Source of the DNA: Pseudorhizobium flavum
GTDB taxonomy: Bacteria > Pseudomonadota > Alphaproteobacteria > Rhizobiales > Rhizobiaceae
DNA length: 64,000 nucleotides
Assembly (NCBI RefSeq): GCF_902502825.2
Contig: NZ_LR723670.1
Span: 1,922,001 to 1,986,000 of the forward strand
Direction: 5' to 3'
A program made the translations under genes and the position numbers. The notes beneath the pieces were generated by a model, which made no database searches, had not been told where the DNA came from, and was given only the letters and a program-made list of their open reading frames with translations. Numbering within the stretch: position 1 is the stretch's first letter; each line of letters starts with the position of its first letter. Below are positions 9,366 to 18,218 of this stretch, in pieces.

Positions 9366-11003
9366 TCAGTCCCCGAGGATGCCTCCTGCTGCGACGACGG
9401 CTTCCGGAGTATCGACGTCGATATGCGCAGCGCGGCCGATGTCGATGTCGATGATGGGAAGGCCGCAGTTTTCCACGATCGAACGTGCGCCGACATCCCC
9501 CTGGAGCTTCCGCACGGCCTCGAAGGTCGCGTGCGGAAGTATGATCGGATTGCCTCGCTTACCGTCATGGACAGCGCGGACGACAGCCTGTCCTCCGGCG
9601 TTTCGAAAGGCTTCCACCATCCGTGAAATATGCGTCACCGTCACCGCCGGCATGTCGGCCAGCATGACAAGGACGCCATCGCAACTGCTGACACCATGGG
9701 ACGACAAGCCCGTCACCAGCGAACTCGCCATGCCAGATGCATAGTCCGGATTGAAGACGGTCTTCACGTCCACGCCTGCAAGCGTCGCCTCGATTTTCTC
9801 GTGCCGGTGACCGGTCACCGCGACGACCGGCCTTAGGCCGGCTGCGAGCAGCGTTTCGACACTTCGTCGCACCAGCGGCACGCCCCCGAAGGACGCCAGC
9901 AGTTTGTGCGGTCCACCCTCGCCCATGCGCCGCGCCTGTCCAGCCGCCAGTAGCAATGCCCCAACGGTCACCGCCTCGCCTTCGGTCGACTGCACCGCAT
10001 CGCGCGGCCTCGGCCGTTCGGGTATCTCCATCAGCAGCCCACCTACCCCCATACCGGTAATGTCGAAGAACGTTGGTCTTTCTCCGGCCAGGATCCGGTT
10101 CAGTATCCAATCGAACCCGTTCTCCTTGGGGGACCGGGCGCAACCGGGAGCTCCTATGACCGGAATGTCCCCAAGCGCACCGAGGACTAGGAGGTTTCCG
10201 GGATCCACCGGCATTCCCACCTGCTCTACTCTCCCACCTGATGCACGAATGGCGGCGGGAATGACATCGTCCGGATCCGCCACGGCGGAAGCTCCGAAAA
10301 TCACGATTAGGTCTGGCTGTTCTCCGCCCGACGCCGTCACATCCACAAGCGCCGCAGCGACTGCCCCGGTATCATGGCGGACGCGTTCCTCCCGGTGAAC
10401 ACTGCTTCCCGAGGGTTCCAATCGTTGCGCCAGAAGACGGGCCGTACGATCCATGACGGACGGTTTCAACGTCGGGAGAGCCGTGGCGATTAACGCCACC
10501 CGATGCGGACGGTAAGGCCTGAACGAGAAGGCGGTCGATCCCCGGACCAACTGAGCGGCGGCCTCGACCTTGGAAGACGCGACGGCGAGCGGGATGATCT
10601 TCACCGTCGCCACCATGGCGCCCGCCGTGACCGGAGAGTGGTCGGCGATCGTGGCAAGCGTGATGCCAGGATCAATCCGGTTGAGCGAGTCGACGGTGGT
10701 GCGATCAACAATAAAGAGGCCGTTCTCTGTCGAATAGATGTTCACACGCCCTGTCGTGGCTTCGGACTGACGTGTATGGGGGGTGTCAAGCGCTTGCGCG
10801 ACGGCCCTCGCGGCATCGTCTTCAAGCACATCGCCCGGCTCGAGGCGACACACCGTGACGTTCTCGATGCCGCCCTTCTCTATGGCCTCGATATGATCGG
10901 GCGTCAGGATCGTTCCCTTGGGTATCCGCCCACCCGCCAGCCGGAGGCTGTGGGCGAGGATGCATCCTTCGGCACTTTCTGTGGGAACCGGTCCGAACTG
11001 CAC
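9366..11003 (-). CDS. MoeA-like/MobA-like fusion, probable Moco nucleotidyltransferase
   Basis: 545-aa two-part protein. Residues 1 to about 340 are a molybdopterin-binding region related to MoeA/MoCF: an N-terminal VPTESAEGCILAHS segment and a PDLIVIFGASAVADPDDV segment like the MoCF binding loop. Residues about 345-545 are a MobA-like NTP-transferase: LLLAAGQARRMG (nucleotide loop), then LVMLADMP with the metal-binding aspartate. This layout matches the MocA-type enzymes that add CMP to molybdopterin for xanthine-dehydrogenase-family enzymes, so I infer MCD-cofactor synthesis. It sits in one operon with XdhC/CoxI, CoxE and MoxR homologues; its ATG is two bases after the xdhC stop. Specificity for CTP versus GTP is inference. 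Confidence 0.82.
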   Translation of the reverse strand: MQFGPVPTESAEGCILAHSLRLAGGRIPKGTILTPDHIEAIEKGGIENVTVCRLEPGDVLEDDAARAVAQALDTPHTRQSEATTGRVNIYSTENGLFIVDRTTVDSLNRIDPGITLATIADHSPVTAGAMVATVKIIPLAVASSKVEAAAQLVRGSTAFSFRPYRPHRVALIATALPTLKPSVMDRTARLLAQRLEPSGSSVHREERVRHDTGAVAAALVDVTASGGEQPDLIVIFGASAVADPDDVIPAAIRASGGRVEQVGMPVDPGNLLVLGALGDIPVIGAPGCARSPKENGFDWILNRILAGERPTFFDITGMGVGGLLMEIPERPRPRDAVQSTEGEAVTVGALLLAAGQARRMGEGGPHKLLASFGGVPLVRRSVETLLAAGLRPVVAVTGHRHEKIEATLAGVDVKTVFNPDYASGMASSLVTGLSSHGVSSCDGVLVMLADMPAVTVTHISRMVEAFRNAGGQAVVRAVHDGKRGNPIILPHATFEAVRKLQGDVGARSIVENCGLPIIDIDIGRAAHIDVDTPEAVVAAGGILGD

Positions 11004-11004
11004 G

Positions 11005-11700
11005 CTAGGCTCCGGGGACGAGGTTGCGCTGGCGGAAGGCCTGGACGATCTGCGCCAGGATGGCCACGGCTATCTCGGAGGGGTTTGCCGCGCCGATATC
11101 GATTCCGATCGGCGCAGCAATCCTTCCAATCTGTTCCTCGGTCAGCCCCTGTCGCCGCAGGCGATCTACCCGCTGGGCGTGGGTCTTGCGGCTCCCGAGC
11201 GCGCCCACGTAGAAACACTTGTGCTTCAACGCCTCCGCGAGCGGAAAATCGTCAATTTTGGGATCATGCGTCACCGCCGCAAGGGCGGTATAGGAATCGA
11301 GCGGCCGCGTCGACAGAACGTCCTCCGGCCACTCCGCCACGAGGTCCACGCCGGCGAAACGCTCATCCGTCGCGAATGCCGTACGTGGATCGATGATCGT
11401 CACATCGTAACCGGCCACGGGCGCGATACGGCACAGGGCTTGGCTGATATGCACAGCCCCAATGACGACTATCCGCGGCGGTGGCAGGTAGACATTTAGG
11501 AAAAGTTCTCGCCCCGCAACATCCACAATGCTGCTACGGCCACTGCGAAAGGCGGCCGAGACCGCCTCTCCCAACGACCCGGCTACCGGCTGCCCCTCTA
11601 GGATTACCTGCTCACCCTGGCCATCGAGGTCGGTCACGAGGATGGCTGCCTCCCGGCCCCGTCGTGCGACATTCAGAGCATGAAGCGATTCGATTCGCAT
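11005..11700 (-). CDS. XdhC family protein, C-terminal Rossmann half
   Basis: 231-aa protein with the XdhC Rossmann domain: IVVIGAVHISQAL (about 77-89) is the nucleotide-binding loop, and YVGALGSRKTHAQR plus the PIGIDIGAANPSEIAVAI tail are the family signature. XdhC proteins bind molybdenum cofactor, protect it and hand it to xanthine-dehydrogenase-type apoenzymes after sulfuration. I start at the ATG at 11700 (MRIESLHAL), which overlaps the stop of the CoxI-like gene by one base (TGATG); a longer open frame to 11853 runs through that gene and is not used. The usual N-terminal CoxI domain is encoded by the separate gene just upstream. Confidence 0.88.
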   Translation of the reverse strand: MRIESLHALNVARRGREAAILVTDLDGQGEQVILEGQPVAGSLGEAVSAAFRSGRSSIVDVAGRELFLNVYLPPPRIVVIGAVHISQALCRIAPVAGYDVTIIDPRTAFATDERFAGVDLVAEWPEDVLSTRPLDSYTALAAVTHDPKIDDFPLAEALKHKCFYVGALGSRKTHAQRVDRLRRQGLTEEQIGRIAAPIGIDIGAANPSEIAVAILAQIVQAFRQRNLVPGA

Positions 11701-12026
11701 CAACCGAGCCTTTCGACATGGATCCGGATCGTTCCTCCGCAGGACAGACCAACGCGCCAAGCCGTCTCGTCGGCGACACCGAATTCCAGCATCTTCGGAT
11801 GGCCGGTCGCGATGACCTCCTGCGCCTCGCCGATGACTGCGCCCTCCACGCATCCGCCGGAAACGGAGCCTTCGAAGTTGCCTTCACCGTCGACGATCAG
11901 ATGGCTTCCGGCGGGACGTGGTGCGGAGCCCCAGGTCTGGATGACCGTGGCGACGGCAACCGAACGACCTTCCGCATGCCATCGTTCGGCCGTGACGAGT
12001 GGATCAAGCGGTTGAAGGTCGCTCAT
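11700..12026 (-). CDS. XdhC/CoxI N-terminal domain protein
   Basis: 108-aa protein containing only the XdhC/CoxI domain: WGSAPRPAGSHLIVDGEG, then GSVSGGCVEGAVI and GLSCGGTIRI, with the two cysteines (SGGC and SCGG) seen throughout this family. It is thought to work with the C-terminal half in cofactor insertion. Its ATG overlaps the stop of the CoxE-like gene (ATGA, 12023-12026) and its stop overlaps the start of the Rossmann-half gene, so the proteins are translationally coupled. A split XdhC of this kind is common in rhizobia, so I read it as a natural gene pair and not a broken gene. Confidence 0.88.
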   Translation of the reverse strand: MSDLQPLDPLVTAERWHAEGRSVAVATVIQTWGSAPRPAGSHLIVDGEGNFEGSVSGGCVEGAVIGEAQEVIATGHPKMLEFGVADETAWRVGLSCGGTIRIHVERLG

Positions 12027-13282
12027 GCTGTAGCTCCTGAAGAAAGGAAACGGCGCGGATCGCCGCTTCTGGAAATATCCCCACTCAGCGCCTGCGCAAG
12101 ATCGGCAACCGATTGGAGGTTATGGACAGGGCGCAACTCGTCGACATGAGGCAGGATCGCCCTCACCCCTCGCGCCCGTGCCTCGAACCCGTCGAAGCGG
12201 AGCAGCGGATTAAGCCAGACCAGCCGGCGACATGACCGATGCAGGCGATCCGCCTCCCGTTCCAGTTCCTCTATGCCCTCCCGCTCCAGACCGTCGGTGA
12301 TGAGCAGGACCACGGCTCCCTGGCCGAGCACGCGCCGCGACCAGAGCCGGTTGAATTCCCCCAGCGTCGCCCCGATGCGTGTGCCTCCTGACCAGTCGGG
12401 AACCGCATCCGCGCATGCGTTGACGGCCTCGTCCGGATCGCGCCTGCGCAGATACCGCGTCACGTTCGTGAGCCTGGTGCCGAAGAGGAAGATGTGCAGC
12501 CGCTGGCGCCGTTCCGAAAGAGCGTGGAGGAAATGTAGGAAGACCCGCGTGTACTGGCTCATGGAGCCCGATATGTCGGCTAACACGACCAGGGGTGGAG
12601 GCAACTTCCTGCGTCGGCGGTAGCGTGGCAGGATGAGTCCTCCGCCGCTGCGCATCGCGTGCCGCATGGTGGCGCGCGGATCGATGCGGCTGGCCGAGGC
12701 CGCGGGCTCGAACCGCCGTGTCGTGTATTCTCTGAACGGCGTCACGAGCCGGGCGATTTCGCGTCGCGCCATGGCAAGCTCGGCAGCCGACATCTGCGCG
12801 AAGTCCATCCGCTTCAGCATTTCGCGACTTGACGAGGTGAGTCGCGCATCGACATCGACCTCGGGGATTTCCTTACTTGCCTTTGAGTTCGTTGGAGACG
12901 GGGTCAGTGCATCGGCAACCCGGCTGTGACCGGGCTTCGGCCTGCCCTTCTCACGATTGTCGGCAGCCTTCGGCGACATGAGCGCGATCATCTTCCCGAC
13001 CAGATCGCGCGAGCGCCAGAAGAGTTCGAAGGCCTCGTCGAAGACCGGCTGGTCTTCGCGCCGTCGGACGAATACTGCAGATAATGCAGCGTGGAATTCG
13101 TCGCGAGAACCCAGGCCGATAGCCTCGATGGCATTGATCGCATCGGCGGCATCACCCGGTCCGGTCTTGAGCCCCGCCCGCCTCAGCACCCGCGAGAAAT
13201 GAACGACATTGTCCGTCAGCTTTCCACTGCCGGAGCGCCGGCTTGCAGTGTTACCCTGATGCTGTTCTACCGACGCCTGCAT
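12023..13282 (-). CDS. CoxE-like von Willebrand factor A protein
   Basis: 419-aa VWA protein of the CoxE family. The MIDAS motif DxSxS is D236-S238-S240 in LADISGSMS, with a following GGTRIGATL threonine loop and ITDGLERE aspartate. The first ~190 residues are helical and include a low-complexity linker (about 105-145). CoxE works with the MoxR/CoxD ATPase in maturing the [CuSMoO2] site of CO dehydrogenase and related steps in other molybdenum hydroxylases. It follows moxR by three bases and overlaps the CoxI-like gene by four. No hydroxylase subunit is in the window, so the client enzyme is unknown. Confidence 0.87.
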   Translation of the reverse strand: MQASVEQHQGNTASRRSGSGKLTDNVVHFSRVLRRAGLKTGPGDAADAINAIEAIGLGSRDEFHAALSAVFVRRREDQPVFDEAFELFWRSRDLVGKMIALMSPKAADNREKGRPKPGHSRVADALTPSPTNSKASKEIPEVDVDARLTSSSREMLKRMDFAQMSAAELAMARREIARLVTPFREYTTRRFEPAASASRIDPRATMRHAMRSGGGLILPRYRRRRKLPPPLVVLADISGSMSQYTRVFLHFLHALSERRQRLHIFLFGTRLTNVTRYLRRRDPDEAVNACADAVPDWSGGTRIGATLGEFNRLWSRRVLGQGAVVLLITDGLEREGIEELEREADRLHRSCRRLVWLNPLLRFDGFEARARGVRAILPHVDELRPVHNLQSVADLAQALSGDISRSGDPRRFLSSGATA

Positions 13283-13285
13283 GCT

Positions 13286-14215
13286 TCATCCCGCCGCGAG
13301 AAGCTCTGCCTTCACATCCGAGAGCAACCGTTTGCCCTCGTCTCCCTGGATGCGAGCGATGTCATCTTGGTACTTCAACAATGTGCCGAGGGTGTCGGAG
13401 ATCGTCTCGGGATCCAGCGCAAGCTTGTCCAGTTCCGTCAGTGCGGTTGCCCAGTCGATGGTCTCCGCGACACCCGGGTTCTTGAAGAGATCCAGGCTGC
13501 GCAGCCGCTGGACGTAGCCGACTAGCTGCCGCGACAGCGCATCCGCGCATCCCGGAACCTTGCGCCGAATGATTTCCAGCTCCTGTGCTGCGTCGGGATA
13601 GTCCACCCAGTGATAGAGGCAGCGGCGCTTGAGAGCGTCGTGGATCTCGCGTGTCCGGTTGGTGGTAATGATGACGATCGGCGGTTCGGCGGCCTTGATC
13701 GTGCCGAGCTCGGGAATCGTCACCTGGAAGTCCGACAGAACCTCCAGCAGGAACGCCTCGAACGCCTCGTCGGTCCGGTCGAGTTCGTCGATAAGGAAGA
13801 CCGGTGCGGCCATGCCCGGCTGTCCGAGCGCCTGCAGTACAGGGCGCCGAATCAGGTGCTTCTCGGCAAAGATATCCGTCTCGAGCCGCTCGCGATCGCG
13901 GACACCTGCCGCCTCCGACAGGCGTATCTCCAGCATCTGGGCGGGATAGTTCCACTCGTAGACGGCTGATGCAACGTCGAGACCCTCGTAGCATTGCAGG
14001 CGGATCAACGGTCGGTTCAGTGCCGCGGCAAGGGTCTTGGCAACTTCCGTCTTTCCGACGCCGGCTTCGCCTTCCAGGAAAAGGGGCCGCTTCATCCGTA
14101 AGGCAAGGAAAACAACCGTCGCAAGCCTCCGCTCCACAAGGTAGTCGTGAGCCTCGAGGAGGGCGATAGTTTCGTCGATCGAGGCTGGTAGGGGCGCTCT
14201 GCCGTCTTGCGTCAT
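13286..14215 (-). CDS. MoxR-type AAA+ ATPase, CoxD-like
   Basis: 309-aa AAA+ chaperone ATPase. Walker A is GEAGVGKT (49-56), Walker B is VFLIDELDR (139-147), and the arginine-rich lid includes HDALKRRCLYHW. QCYEGLDVASAVYEWNY is typical of the CoxD/MoxR group. Partner of VWA proteins: the pair remodels a metalloenzyme to complete its cofactor. First gene of a run of six minus-strand genes with gaps of at most three bases or overlaps, ending with the TfoX-N gene at 9033. The flavin reductase gene lies 19 bases upstream on the same strand and may be part of the same transcript. Confidence 0.92.
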   Translation of the reverse strand: MTQDGRAPLPASIDETIALLEAHDYLVERRLATVVFLALRMKRPLFLEGEAGVGKTEVAKTLAAALNRPLIRLQCYEGLDVASAVYEWNYPAQMLEIRLSEAAGVRDRERLETDIFAEKHLIRRPVLQALGQPGMAAPVFLIDELDRTDEAFEAFLLEVLSDFQVTIPELGTIKAAEPPIVIITTNRTREIHDALKRRCLYHWVDYPDAAQELEIIRRKVPGCADALSRQLVGYVQRLRSLDLFKNPGVAETIDWATALTELDKLALDPETISDTLGTLLKYQDDIARIQGDEGKRLLSDVKAELLAAG

Positions 14216-14234
14216 GTCTCCTCCTGAACACAGT

Positions 14235-14729
14235 CTAGAGCGTGCGGAAGCCCCGGTCCAGATAGATCAGCGCCGGATTGCGCGGGCCGAAATGCATGGC
14301 CAAGACCTCGCCGAACATGACGAAATGCGTCGAGGCGGGACGGATTTCGGTGACACGGCAGTCGAATGCAACAATCGCGTCCGAGAGCACCGGCGCCCCC
14401 GTCTCAAGGGTTTCCCATTCCCCCAAGGCGAAACGATCCGCGACGGAGCCTCCGGCAAGCCCGGCGAATCCGGTTGCCAGTTGCTCGTGGTGCGCAGCCA
14501 GCGAATTGAGAGTGAATACGCCGCTTTCCGCAAAGATCTCGTTGCCAGGGTTGCTTGCGTTGAGGCAGACGAGGAGAGTCGGCGGATTGTCCGAGACAGA
14601 GCAGGCTGCCGTGACCGTCACCCCTCGCCTAACACCCTGATGTTCGGTCGTGACCACCTGGACGTGTCCAGCGTAAAGTGCCATCCCGTTTCGATAGGTC
14701 GCGGGATCAAGCTGCTGCTGTCGTGTCAA
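14235..14729 (-). CDS. Flavin reductase-like FMN-binding protein
   Basis: 164-aa split-barrel flavin reductase domain: YRNGMALYAGHVQVVTTE near the start, GVTVTAACSVSDNPPTLLVCLN, and a C-terminal FGEVLAMHFGPRNPALIYLDR with the histidine/arginine of the flavin pocket. Such proteins use NAD(P)H to make FMNH2 for a partner monooxygenase or bind flavin themselves. I use the TTG at 14729 because GGAGAAG (14733-14739, reverse strand) precedes it at good distance; a longer frame to 14834 has an untypical basic N-terminus. It lies directly upstream of the moxR operon on the same strand. No partner monooxygenase is visible. Confidence 0.85.
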   Translation of the reverse strand: MTRQQQLDPATYRNGMALYAGHVQVVTTEHQGVRRGVTVTAACSVSDNPPTLLVCLNASNPGNEIFAESGVFTLNSLAAHHEQLATGFAGLAGGSVADRFALGEWETLETGAPVLSDAIVAFDCRVTEIRPASTHFVMFGEVLAMHFGPRNPALIYLDRGFRTL

Positions 14730-14894
14730 ATGCTTCTCCGAAGACTGCGAGCGTTCAGCGTCCGCCCGATATGGGGTTCTCTTCCCGCCTTGTCTACGGC
14801 TATCCGCACCCCGCGTTGCGCCTGCATTCCGCAAATTGCTTTGATCCTCAGCCTCGGGCAGCTAAATGTCTTGGAAAGAAGGAATGGGAATAGC

Positions 14895-15965
14895 ATGCGC
14901 ATCCGCCCCACCAGCATGATTGCCGCCGCGGCATTTCTTGTGCCGTTTCTGGCCGAAGCGGAGACGATCGCGATCGTCGCGCCCCAAACGGGGGCATATG
15001 CGATGCTCGGCGGCCAGATCCTTCAAGGTGCGCGCGCAGCCGCTGAAGCAACCGGGCATACGGCGCTCGCGCTGGACGAGCCTTGCGAGGCAGAAACGCA
15101 TACCGATCTCGTGGCCCGGATGCGCGAGGCTGACGCGGTGGCAGCGGTTGGCTTCCTCTGCACCGAAACATTATCCACGCTGATGCCCGCACTTGCCGAG
15201 GCCGGGATCCCCGCGCTGACTGTCGCTGTGCGATCCGACATCCTCATGGAAGATGCCCTTAGGGAACAATGGCCGCTCTTTCGCATGGCGCCAGGCGAGG
15301 ATGACGAGGCCCAAGCGATTTCGCAAACGGTCCTGGAGCGATGGAAGGCGGAGTCGGTTGCCATCATCGACGATGGCACGATCTACGGCCGGGAGTTGGC
15401 CAGCGCCATCCGGGAGACAATCGAGCAGGGGGGGATCTCACCTGTTTTCGTCGATACCTACCGGCCGGGCCAGGAGCAGCAGGTTGCCCTTGTTCGCAGG
15501 CTTTCGAAGGCCGGAGCAACCCATCTCATTGTTGGCGGAGACAGGAACGACGTATCCGTGATAGCCCGCGACGCAGGGGCCGAGGGCATTCCGCTGACGA
15601 TCCTCGCCGGCGACACCATGCGCGCCGCAAACCGCCCGGTTCCGCTACGGGAAGGCATCCTGACCGCCGCCCTACCCGACTACTCCGAACTTCCCTCCGC
15701 CTCTGACGTCACGGCCTCGCTGCGATCGGCGAACCTGGAGCCGGACGGATACACGCTTCCTGCCTATGCGGCGATCGAGATAGTCGCAGCAGCGCTGTCT
15801 GGTGAGGAGTCCCAGAGTCTCGCCGCGCGGCTTGTCGGCAGAGAATTCGGCACGGTGCTCGGACCAGTCGAATTCGATGCCGGTCAGCAACTCGTCCAGA
15901 ATCCATTTCGGCTGCAGCAATGGAAAGGCGGCCGTTTCGTCACGGTCGCTCCGCTGACGGAATGA
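14895..15965 (+). CDS. Branched-chain-type ABC transporter substrate-binding protein
   Basis: 356-aa periplasmic binding protein. A signal peptide covers about residues 1-22 (RIRPTSMIAAAAFLVPFLAEA, cleavage before ETIAIVAPQ). The mature part has the two-lobe Peripla_BP_6/LivJ-type fold: TGAYAMLGGQILQGARAA at the start of lobe 1 and FRMAPGEDDEAQAIS at the hinge. The start is the ATG at 14895 after GAAGGAATGGG; the frame is open back to 14214 but that part overlaps the flavin reductase and is not coding. No permease or ATPase gene is adjacent, so it is an orphan receptor; ligand unknown. Confidence 0.82.
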   Translation: MRIRPTSMIAAAAFLVPFLAEAETIAIVAPQTGAYAMLGGQILQGARAAAEATGHTALALDEPCEAETHTDLVARMREADAVAAVGFLCTETLSTLMPALAEAGIPALTVAVRSDILMEDALREQWPLFRMAPGEDDEAQAISQTVLERWKAESVAIIDDGTIYGRELASAIRETIEQGGISPVFVDTYRPGQEQQVALVRRLSKAGATHLIVGGDRNDVSVIARDAGAEGIPLTILAGDTMRAANRPVPLREGILTAALPDYSELPSASDVTASLRSANLEPDGYTLPAYAAIEIVAAALSGEESQSLAARLVGREFGTVLGPVEFDAGQQLVQNPFRLQQWKGGRFVTVAPLTE

Positions 15966-16018
15966 TTGTTCCCAAGCGGCGGCGGTGATACAGGGCCTCG
16001 GAACAGTTGGAGACACCC

Positions 16019-16693
16019 ATGACGACCCTGCCCATCCGTATCGCCCCGTCCATCCTCGCCGCAGATTTCGCAAAGCTTGGACAGGAGGTGCGTGACGTCG
16101 TGGAGGCAGGCGCGGACTGGATCCACCTGGACGTCATGGACGGTCACTTCGTGCCGAACATTTCCTACGGTCCCGATGTGATCAAGGCTATTCGTCCGCA
16201 CACGGAGGCGTTCTTCGACTGTCACCTGATGATCACGCCGGCCGATCCCTTCCTCGAATCCTTCGCCAAGGCCGGCTGCGACGGCATTACCGTCCACGCC
16301 GAATCCGGTCCGCATTTGCACCGGTCGCTGCAGACGATACGGTCCCTCGGGAAGAAGGTCGGAGTTACACTCAACCCGGCGACGCCGCTATCCGTGCTGG
16401 AAAACGTCCTCGACGATATCGACCTCATCCTGATCATGAGCGTCAATCCAGGCTTCGGCGGCCAGAAGTTCATTCCCGCCATGGTCGAGAAGACCCGGGC
16501 TGCCAAGGCCATGATCGGCCACCGGCCGATCGAGTTGCAGCTGGATGGTGGCATCACGCCGGAAACGATCGGCGCAGTGGCGGCAGCTGGCGCCAATATC
16601 TTCGTCGCGGGTTCTGCAGTCTTTCAGGGCAACGGCGTCGAGAGCTACCGGGAGCGCATCCAGGAGCTCTGCGCTGCCGCCCGCACGGTCTGA
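16019..16693 (+). CDS. rpe: Ribulose-phosphate 3-epimerase
   Basis: Interconverts ribulose-5-phosphate and xylulose-5-phosphate in the pentose phosphate pathway; 224 aa TIM barrel. Signature segments are [10 protein letters not shown] at the N-terminus, [12 protein letters not shown] with the catalytic/metal aspartate and histidine, [12 protein letters not shown] and LDGGI in the phosphate-binding end. Start at the ATG at 16019, preceded by GGAGA at 16009-16013; an in-frame TTG at 16007 would remove the ribosome-binding spacing. Followed 77 bases later by purB. Confidence 0.96.
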   Translation: MTTLPIRIAPSILAADFAKLGQEVRDVVEAGADWIHLDVMDGHFVPNISYGPDVIKAIRPHTEAFFDCHLMITPADPFLESFAKAGCDGITVHAESGPHLHRSLQTIRSLGKKVGVTLNPATPLSVLENVLDDIDLILIMSVNPGFGGQKFIPAMVEKTRAAKAMIGHRPIELQLDGGITPETIGAVAAAGANIFVAGSAVFQGNGVESYRERIQELCAAARTV

Positions 16694-16770
16694 CGCACCC
16701 GAGATTGAGCTTCAGGCCGGTTCTTGCTAAAGCGGCCCCACCCCCTGCTCTCGATGGAAGGCCTCTGCCC

Positions 16771-18078
16771 ATGATCCCCCGCTATTCCCGCCCCGACATG
16801 GTCGCAATCTGGTCGCCGGAGACGAAGTTCCGCATCTGGTTCGAGATAGAGGCGCATGCCTGCGACGCACTGGCGGCGATAGGCGTCATCCCCAAGTCTG
16901 CTGCGGAAACGATCTGGGAGAAGGGTGGCGCCGCGACCTTCGACGTTGATCGGATCGATGAGATCGAAGCGGTGACGAAGCATGATGTCATCGCGTTCCT
17001 GACCCATCTGGCGGAATTCGTCGGGCCCGACAGTCGCTTTATCCACCAGGGGATGACCTCCTCCGACGTGCTTGACACCTGCTTCAACGTCCAGCTCGTC
17101 CGCGCCACCGACCTGCTGCTGGCGGACATGGACAAACTGCTCGAGGCGCTGAAGCGACGCGCCTTTGAACACAAGGACACAGTGACCATCGGACGAAGCC
17201 ACGGAATTCACGCCGAGCCCACCACCTTCGGCGTGAAGCTGGCCCAGGCCTATGCCGAGTTCGACCGCAACAAGACCCGGTTGATGGCCGCGCGGGAGGA
17301 AATCGCAACCTGTGCGATCTCCGGCGCCGTCGGCACTTTCGCCAACATCGACCCTCGAGTTGAGGAACACGTAGCAGCGGCGATGGGGCTGAAGGCGGAG
17401 CCGGTTTCCACCCAAGTGATCCCGCGCGACCGCCATGCCATGTATTTTTCGACGCTTGCAGTGATCGCCTCGTCGATCGAGCGTCTCTCCATCGAGATCC
17501 GCCACCTGCAGCGAACTGAGGTCCTGGAGGCCGAGGAGTATTTCTCGCCGGGCCAAAAGGGTTCCTCCGCCATGCCGCACAAGCGGAATCCGGTGCTGAC
17601 GGAGAATCTGACGGGATTGGCGCGAATGGTCCGTTCCTATGCCATGCCTGCCATGGAAAACGTCGCGCTCTGGCACGAGCGCGATATTTCGCACTCGTCG
17701 GTCGAGCGAATGATCGGCCCCGATGCCACGGTAACCTTGGACTTCGCGCTGGCACGCCTGACCAGCGTCATCGATAAGCTGTTGGTCTATCCGGAGAACA
17801 TGATCAACAATATGAACAAGTTCCGGGGACTTGTTCATTCACAGCGTGTGCTTCTGGCGCTGACGCAGGCCGGCGTGTCGCGTGAAGACGCTTATCGCCT
17901 GGTACAGCGCAACGCCATGAAGGTCTGGGAACAGGGCAAGGACTTCCTGGAGGAACTGCTGGCCGACGAAGAAGTGCGGGCGGCGCTTTCCGAGGAAGAT
18001 ATCCGCGAGAAGTTCGATCTCGGCTATCACACCAAGCATGTCGATACCATTTTCCGTCGGGTATTCGGCGAAGTGTAA
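16771..18078 (+). CDS. purB: Adenylosuccinate lyase
   Basis: 435-aa fumarase/aspartase superfamily enzyme. It removes fumarate from SAICAR and from adenylosuccinate in de novo purine and AMP synthesis. Key segments: MIPRYSRPDMVAIWS at the start, TSSDVLDTC, GRSHGIHAEP with the catalytic histidine, and the signature GSSAMPHKRNP at about 263-273. Start at the ATG at 16771, as in the family; an in-frame upstream GTG/ATG start at 16705 would add unrelated residues. It opens the purine region of the window (purC, purS, purQ, purL follow on the same strand). Confidence 0.97.
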   Translation: MIPRYSRPDMVAIWSPETKFRIWFEIEAHACDALAAIGVIPKSAAETIWEKGGAATFDVDRIDEIEAVTKHDVIAFLTHLAEFVGPDSRFIHQGMTSSDVLDTCFNVQLVRATDLLLADMDKLLEALKRRAFEHKDTVTIGRSHGIHAEPTTFGVKLAQAYAEFDRNKTRLMAAREEIATCAISGAVGTFANIDPRVEEHVAAAMGLKAEPVSTQVIPRDRHAMYFSTLAVIASSIERLSIEIRHLQRTEVLEAEEYFSPGQKGSSAMPHKRNPVLTENLTGLARMVRSYAMPAMENVALWHERDISHSSVERMIGPDATVTLDFALARLTSVIDKLLVYPENMINNMNKFRGLVHSQRVLLALTQAGVSREDAYRLVQRNAMKVWEQGKDFLEELLADEEVRAALSEEDIREKFDLGYHTKHVDTIFRRVFGEV

Positions 18079-18218
18079 TCGCCGGCCACTACGGCCTATG
18101 AGAGACTGCCTGCGTATCCGTGTCAGCGTCCGGCATTGGCGCCTGGAGCGGCCGTATTGCGCCCCGTCAGGCTCTGGCCCTTGACTTCAGCGCTTCGGTT
18201 TCTCAAATCGGCGCCATC

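Noticed and set aside
11701..11853. Upstream extension of the XdhC Rossmann-half gene
   Set aside because: It overlaps the CoxI-like gene in another frame; the conserved start is at 11700 and is coupled to the upstream stop.
11700..12026. Split XdhC as a frameshifted pseudogene
   Set aside because: Both halves have own starts and proper overlaps (TGATG, ATGA), and such two-protein arrangements occur normally in rhizobia.
14214..14894. N-terminal extension of the periplasmic binding protein
   Set aside because: The frame is open but overlaps the flavin reductase, and the signal peptide at 14895 marks the true start.
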